Shown here: in pieces, positions 38,926 to 42,669 of the stretch
Layout: every line of letters starts with the position of its first letter
How positions within the stretch are numbered: the first letter of the stretch is position 1
Origin: Victivallales bacterium
GTDB taxonomy: Bacteria; Verrucomicrobiota; Lentisphaeria; Victivallales; UBA1829
Assembly: GCA_016285335.1 (NCBI GenBank)
Contig: JAEEQO010000004.1
Span: 1-42,669, forward strand
Direction: 5' to 3'
Length of the DNA stretch: 42,669 nt
Made by a program: the position numbers and the translations under genes
Notes under the pieces: model-generated
Databases searched by the model: none
Told to the model about the DNA's origin: nothing
Seen by the model: the letters and a program-made list of their open reading frames with translations, nothing else

Positions 38926-40188
38926 TTACGCGCGTTTCGAGGTCACGGCCTGCTCGTAGTCGCGCACGGCATTCAGCACGCCGGAGGCCTCCGCGGGCAC
39001 GTCGTTCTTCAGACAGAACCACGCGTAGGCGGCCTCCCACGGCATCGACTTCAGTTCCTCGCTCAGGATAAGGCGGCCGGTGCAGTCGCCCGCGGCCTCC
39101 ATCCGCCGCAGGGCAGGGGGTTCCAGCAGGGCGCGGCAGAGAGCCTTCTGCATGGCGCGCGTGCCGACCGCCCAGGCGGCGACGCGGTTGATCGTGGCGT
39201 CGAAGTAGTCCAGCGCGATGTTCACGCGGTCGCGGCCGCAGCGCACGATCTCGTTCGCGATCATTTGCAGCTCGTCGTCGAGGATGACCACGTGGTCGCT
39301 GTCCCAGCGCACGGGGCGGCTCACGTGGAGCAGGATCTCGTCGAGGTAGAGCAGGACGGAGCTGATCTTGTCGCTGATCGCCTCGGTCGGGTGGAAATGC
39401 CCGGAGTCGAGCGTGAGCATCACGTTGTTCTTCACGGCATAGCCGAGGTAGAACTCGTGCGAGCCGACCGTGCAGCTCTCCAGGCCGATGCCGAAGAGCT
39501 TGCTCTCCACTGCGTCGCGCATGAGCGCCGGGTCCATCGTCATGGACAGGATCTCGTCCAACGATTCCTTCAGCAGACGCCGCGCGGTCATGCGGTCGGC
39601 GGGGATGTCCTTGAAGCCGTCGGGGATCCAGATGTTCATGAGCGAGCGCTTGCCGAGGCTGCGCCCGAACTCCGCGGCGATTCGCCGGCATGCCTGCACG
39701 TGGCGGATCCAGTACGCGCGAATGGCGTCGTCGCGGCTGGACAGCGTGAACCCGGAGGCGGCGTTCGGATGCGAGAAGCAGGTGGGGTTGAAGTCGAGCG
39801 CGAGGTCGTGTCCCTTTGCCCATGCGATCCACGATCCGAAATGCTCCGGCGTCAGGTCGGCGCGGTCCACGCCGCCGCCCGTTTCCGCGTAGATCGCATG
39901 CAGGTTCACGCGCTTCGTGCCGGGGATCATCCGCATCGCCGCTTCCAGATCCTGACGCAGCTCGTCGGCGTTGCGGGCTCGGCCGGGGTAATTTCCGGTC
40001 GTCAGAATTCCGCCGGAGGCTCCGCCCGCGTCGTGCTCGAACCCGACCACATCGTCGCCCTGCCAGCAGTGGATCGAGATCGGGATCTCCTGAAGCGCGG
40101 TGAGCGCGGCTTCGGCGTCGACGCCGAAATCCTCATAGTATTCCTTTGCGATCTTCCAGGCGGTTTCGATGCGGGCGGTGCTGTTCAT
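38926..40188 (-). CDS. rhaA: L-rhamnose isomerase
   Basis: The 420-residue enzyme converts L-rhamnose to L-rhamnulose and needs divalent metal. Typical segments are [58 protein letters not shown] and [19 protein letters not shown], which hold the metal-binding Glu, Asp and His residues of the TIM-barrel active site. The start at 40188 has GGAGA eight bases upstream. It is first in the rhaA-rhaB operon, driven by the promoter at 40237-40265. Together with the GH43 enzyme it points to use of plant or other rhamnose-containing glycans. Confidence 0.96.
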   Translation of the reverse strand: MNSTARIETAWKIAKEYYEDFGVDAEAALTALQEIPISIHCWQGDDVVGFEHDAGGASGGILTTGNYPGRARNADELRQDLEAAMRMIPGTKRVNLHAIYAETGGGVDRADLTPEHFGSWIAWAKGHDLALDFNPTCFSHPNAASGFTLSSRDDAIRAYWIRHVQACRRIAAEFGRSLGKRSLMNIWIPDGFKDIPADRMTARRLLKESLDEILSMTMDPALMRDAVESKLFGIGLESCTVGSHEFYLGYAVKNNVMLTLDSGHFHPTEAISDKISSVLLYLDEILLHVSRPVRWDSDHVVILDDELQMIANEIVRCGRDRVNIALDYFDATINRVAAWAVGTRAMQKALCRALLEPPALRRMEAAGDCTGRLILSEELKSMPWEAAYAWFCLKNDVPAEASGVLNAVRDYEQAVTSKRA

Positions 40189-40236
40189 TGGGTGGTCTCC
40201 GTTCCGGTTAGGTTGTTCTGAATGTTTCCCGCCTTT

Positions 40237-40265
40237 ATTCTAGCATTCGAACCGGACGTTTTCAA
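40237..40265 (-). promoter_or_regulatory. Sigma-70 promoter of rhaA-rhaB
   Basis: On the minus strand TTGAAA (40265-40260), a 17-base spacer and TAGAAT (40242-40237) preceded by TGC form a strong extended -10 promoter 48 bases before rhaA. Confidence 0.7.
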
Positions 40266-40306
40266 GTATCTTTCCGGTTTATTTCCCCGTTTTTTCCTCC
40301 CGTGCC

Positions 40307-40334
40307 TTGATTTTTCCCGTTTTTCGAGTATTTT
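40307..40334 (+). promoter_or_regulatory. Candidate promoter of the tRNA-Ser gene
   Basis: TTGATT (40307-40312) and TATTTT (40329-40334) are 16 bases apart, 37 bases before the tRNA. Confidence 0.4.
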
Positions 40335-40371
40335 ATTTACTCCAAAATCCGTTTTCCCGGCGGATCCATGC

Positions 40372-40459
40372 GGAGAGATGGTCGAGCGGTTTAAGGCATC
40401 GGTCTTGAAAACCGACGAGGGGTAACCCTCCGGGGGTTCGAATCCCCCTCTCTCCGCCA
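40372..40459 (+). tRNA. tRNA-Ser(UGA) with encoded CCA
   Basis: The acceptor stem GGAGAGA pairs with TCTCTCC (40449-40455), followed by G and CCA (40457-40459). The anticodon loop CTTGAAA places TGA at 40406-40408. A long variable arm (about GAGGGGTAACCCTC) and the GGTTCGAATCC T-arm mark a class II serine tRNA. Confidence 0.96.
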
Positions 40460-40525
40460 TTTTTGTGCTCTGATTTCGGGAGCCCTCCCTATTTCTTCCC
40501 CAATTCTTCTTTCTCGCGGACAAAT

Positions 40526-40560
40526 AAAAATCCGGCGCCGGTTTAGAAGCCGACGCCGGA
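40526..40560 (-). terminator. Terminator of the decarboxylase beta-subunit operon (works on minus strand, possibly both)
   Basis: TCCGGCG (40531-40537) pairs with CGCCGGA (40554-40560). A5 at 40526-40530 gives a U tract on the minus strand; a T5 run after 40563 would do so on the plus strand. Confidence 0.75.
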
Positions 40561-40596
40561 TATGTTTTTGCTTGCTGAAGCTTGTTCAGCCGGGGA

Positions 40597-42462
40597 TCAA
40601 AGTCCGCCGCAGACGGCGAGCAGGACGCCGGCCGCGACCGCGGAACCGATCACGCCGGAGACGTTCGGACCCATGGCGTGCATGAGCAGGAAGTTCTGGC
40701 TGTCGTATTCGAGGCCGAGCTTGTTGGCGACGCGCGCCGCCATCGGGACGGCGGAAACGCCGGCCGCGCCGATGAGCGGGTTGATCTTTTCCTTGGAGAA
40801 CAGGTTCATGATCCTGGCGAACATGACGCCCGCGGCCGTGGCGATGCAGAACGCGCAGCAGCCCATGACGAGGATGCCGACGGTCTGGAGGCTCAGGAAC
40901 TGTTCGGCGGAGAGCTTGGAGCCGACCGCGATGCCGAGGAAGATCGTCACGATGTTGATGAGGGCGTTCTGGGCGGTGTCGGAGAGACGGTCCACCACGC
41001 CGCATTCACGCATCAGGTTGCCGAGCATGAGCATGCCGATCAGCGGGGCGGCATCCGGGAGCAGGAACGCGCAGAGGAGCGTGATGAGGATCGGGAAGCA
41101 GATCTTCTCGATCTTCGGCACGTTGCGGAGCTGTTTCATGCGGATCTTGCGTTCGGCCTCGGTGGTGCAGAGCTTCATGATCGGGGGCTGGATGATCGGG
41201 ACCAGCGCCATGTAGGAGTACGCCGCGACGGCGATGGCGCCGAGGAGCGACGGAGACAGGCGGGAGGTCACGAAGATGGAGGTCGGGCCGTCCGCGCCGC
41301 CGATGATGCCGATGGACGCGGCGTCCTTGATGTTGAACGTGATGCCGGGGACGACGTTCAGCGCGAGAGCTCCGAGGAGCGCGCCGAAGATGCCGAACTG
41401 CGCGGCAGCGCCGAGCAGGGCGGTGCGCGGATTGGCGAGCATGGGGCCGAAGTCGGTCATCGCGCCGACGCCCATGAAGATGAGGCACGGGAACACGCCG
41501 GACTCAATGCCGACCATGTAAATCATGCCCTGAAGTCCGTCCGGGCCGCTGATGCCGGCGAGCGGGATGTTGGCGAGGAGCGCGCCGAAGCCGATCGGGA
41601 GGAGCAGGAGCGGTTCGAACTGCTTGACGATGGCGAGGTAGAGCAGGACGAGGGCAACAAACATCATGAGGAGACGACCGAGGCCGAGAATCCAGGTCCT
41701 GGAGATGTCGGCGGTGGTCTGACGGTAGATGTCGTAGATGCCGGTGCTGTGCCAGAGGTTGCCGAGGGCGGCGCCGAAGCCCGGCAACGCCTTCGCCTGG
41801 CCGCCTTCGCGCACGCTTTCATTGTAAAGCGCCATGGGCATGAATTCCGCCACGATGTCGCCGGTCTCGAGCGAGGAGGCGACCAGCAGGCCGTCCTTCA
41901 CGTTCTCGACAGCCATGGACTGCGCGAGGATGACTTTGCCTTTGCTGCGGTTGACGGGCTTCACGATCAGGATCTCGCGTCCGTCGTGAAGGTCCTTGCC
42001 CTTCGCGAAGGAGACGGAGTAGACGACCGCATGGCCTTTCATGGACTTGGTGGCCTCGATGACCTTGTCGGCATTGTCGAGGACCATCTTCGCGCCGGCT
42101 TCATCGCCCGCGGCGCGCTTTTCATCGGCGGCCGCGATCGCATCGGCTTTGTACTTCAGCATCGTGTCGGGGTTGCCCCAGACGTAGACGAGGTACATGC
42201 GGCCGGTGGCAGGATCCTGATACCAGTCGAAGCATTCATCGTCGTCGGAGTATTTGTCGACGCGTTTGAGGGCCGGAATCTTCGTTTGAAGATCGGTGAG
42301 TTTTGCGGGGAAAGCGGCTTCGACAGTCTTCACCGCTTCCGCGGCGACCGCCTTTGCCTGATCCGCAGCGGCTCCGAGCTGGGCGGGGACGTCCTGCGCG
42401 GACGCGGCGAGCCCGGCGGCGCAGAGGACCGCGAAGAGGACTGTAAGGATGAAATTACGCAT
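40597..42462 (-). CDS. Sodium-pumping carboxylic acid decarboxylase beta subunit (OadB/GcdB/MmdB family) with N-terminal extension
   Basis: The C-terminal about 390 residues match the beta subunit of oxaloacetate, methylmalonyl-CoA or glutaconyl-CoA decarboxylases, which decarboxylates carboxybiotin and exports sodium. Visible segments include [60 protein letters not shown] and [20 protein letters not shown]. The protein has 621 residues instead of about 375-430. The first 230 residues form a signal-peptide-like start ([20 protein letters not shown]) and an extra domain ([40 protein letters not shown]). The biotin carrier gene precedes it by three bases. Which acid is used cannot be told. Confidence 0.92.
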   Translation of the reverse strand: MRNFILTVLFAVLCAAGLAASAQDVPAQLGAAADQAKAVAAEAVKTVEAAFPAKLTDLQTKIPALKRVDKYSDDDECFDWYQDPATGRMYLVYVWGNPDTMLKYKADAIAAADEKRAAGDEAGAKMVLDNADKVIEATKSMKGHAVVYSVSFAKGKDLHDGREILIVKPVNRSKGKVILAQSMAVENVKDGLLVASSLETGDIVAEFMPMALYNESVREGGQAKALPGFGAALGNLWHSTGIYDIYRQTTADISRTWILGLGRLLMMFVALVLLYLAIVKQFEPLLLLPIGFGALLANIPLAGISGPDGLQGMIYMVGIESGVFPCLIFMGVGAMTDFGPMLANPRTALLGAAAQFGIFGALLGALALNVVPGITFNIKDAASIGIIGGADGPTSIFVTSRLSPSLLGAIAVAAYSYMALVPIIQPPIMKLCTTEAERKIRMKQLRNVPKIEKICFPILITLLCAFLLPDAAPLIGMLMLGNLMRECGVVDRLSDTAQNALINIVTIFLGIAVGSKLSAEQFLSLQTVGILVMGCCAFCIATAAGVMFARIMNLFSKEKINPLIGAAGVSAVPMAARVANKLGLEYDSQNFLLMHAMGPNVSGVIGSAVAAGVLLAVCGGL

Positions 42463-42465
42463 GGA

Positions 42466-42669
42466 TCACTTCTCCTCGATTCTGAAGAGGGCCTGACCGG
42501 AGGTGACGACGGCCTTCACATCGACGCAGATTTCGCGGATGATGCCGGCCTTGTCGGGCTTGATCTCGTTTTCCATCTTCATGGCTTCGACCACGGCGAT
42601 CACGTCGCCGGCTTCGAATTCGTCGCCTTCGGAGACCAGGATCTTGGTGACGGTGCCGGGGAACGGGCT
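42466..42669 (-). CDS. Biotin carboxyl carrier domain protein, C-terminal part (5' end outside window)
   Basis: The 67 visible residues are the end of a biotinyl domain with the biotinylation motif VVEAMKMENEIKPDKAG, where the Lys of AMKM carries biotin, and the C-terminal VTSGQALFRIEEK. The frame is open to the window edge. It stops three bases before the beta-subunit start, so it supplies carboxybiotin to the sodium pump. It could be a separate carrier or the end of an alpha subunit or gamma/carrier fusion. Confidence 0.92.
   Translation of the reverse strand, partial: SPFPGTVTKILVSEGDEFEAGDVIAVVEAMKMENEIKPDKAGIIREICVDVKAVVTSGQALFRIEEK

Overview
The window is a GC-rich bacterial chromosome segment from a Gram-negative, probably anaerobic and carbohydrate-degrading organism. 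The gene set (tandem GH43 enzyme, rhamnose catabolism, strand-loop-strand repeat protein, biotin-dependent sodium-pump decarboxylase, Wzx/Wzy-type export genes, lipoproteins, GldFG-like ABC system) fits a Lentisphaerota/Victivallales-type gut bacterium. That taxonomic call is inference from gene content; no rRNA is present. Promoters look like ordinary sigma-70 sites (TTGAAA-N17-TATATT before rpmH, TTGAAA-N17-TAGAAT before rhaA), and genes are tightly packed with many ATGA overlaps.

Layout. 1-273: end of a helical protein. 403-2664: secreted double GH43 glycosidase. 2773-3921 (-): strand-loop-strand repeat protein. 4148-4777 (-): lipoprotein. 5117-8632 (+): the conserved rpmH-rnpA-yidD-yidC-khpB operon. 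8633-9096: AT-rich regulatory gap. 9097-20195 (+): exopolysaccharide locus made of a STAS protein, initiating phosphoglycosyl transferase, a pseudo-transferase fusion, a Wzz-type co-polymerase with a degenerate kinase domain, a Wza-like exporter, a Wzy-like polymerase, an FrhB-like Fe-S protein, a pyruvyl transferase and an unknown membrane protein. 20317-28808 (-): six-gene envelope operon (secreted coiled coil, ABC permease, ABC ATPase, GldF-GldG fusion, DUF4340 protein, AmiC-type amidase). 28928-34816 (+): formyltransferase, compact alanyl-tRNA synthetase, second STAS protein, class II fumarase, M20 peptidase. 37487-40188 (-): rhaB and rhaA. 40372-40459: tRNA-Ser(UGA). 40597-42669 (-): decarboxylase beta subunit and the end of its biotin carrier.

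The most striking structure is a 2.64-kb insertion at the 3' end of rhaB. It is bounded by two identical 98-bp direct repeats (34848-34945 and 37486-37583), each holding the last 32 codons of rhaB including its stop. Between them lie four phage-like genes (a small replication/recombination-type protein, a PD-(D/E)XK nuclease with a Cas4/AddB-like cysteine set, a DUF932-like protein and a small Pro-rich membrane peptide) but no integrase. It looks like a non-autonomous, cis- or trans-mobilizable element that leaves the host kinase intact. A misassembly at a near-k-mer-length repeat must be excluded.

The second theme is pseudo-enzymes in the exopolysaccharide locus. One protein joins a motif-less nucleotidyltransferase-like region, a left-handed beta-helix and a phosphoglycosyl transferase fold whose catalytic Asp-Glu is Asp-Lys. 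The co-polymerase carries a BY-kinase-like domain without a Walker A motif. Such dead domains next to an intact transferase suggest structural or regulatory roles in assembling the export machine.
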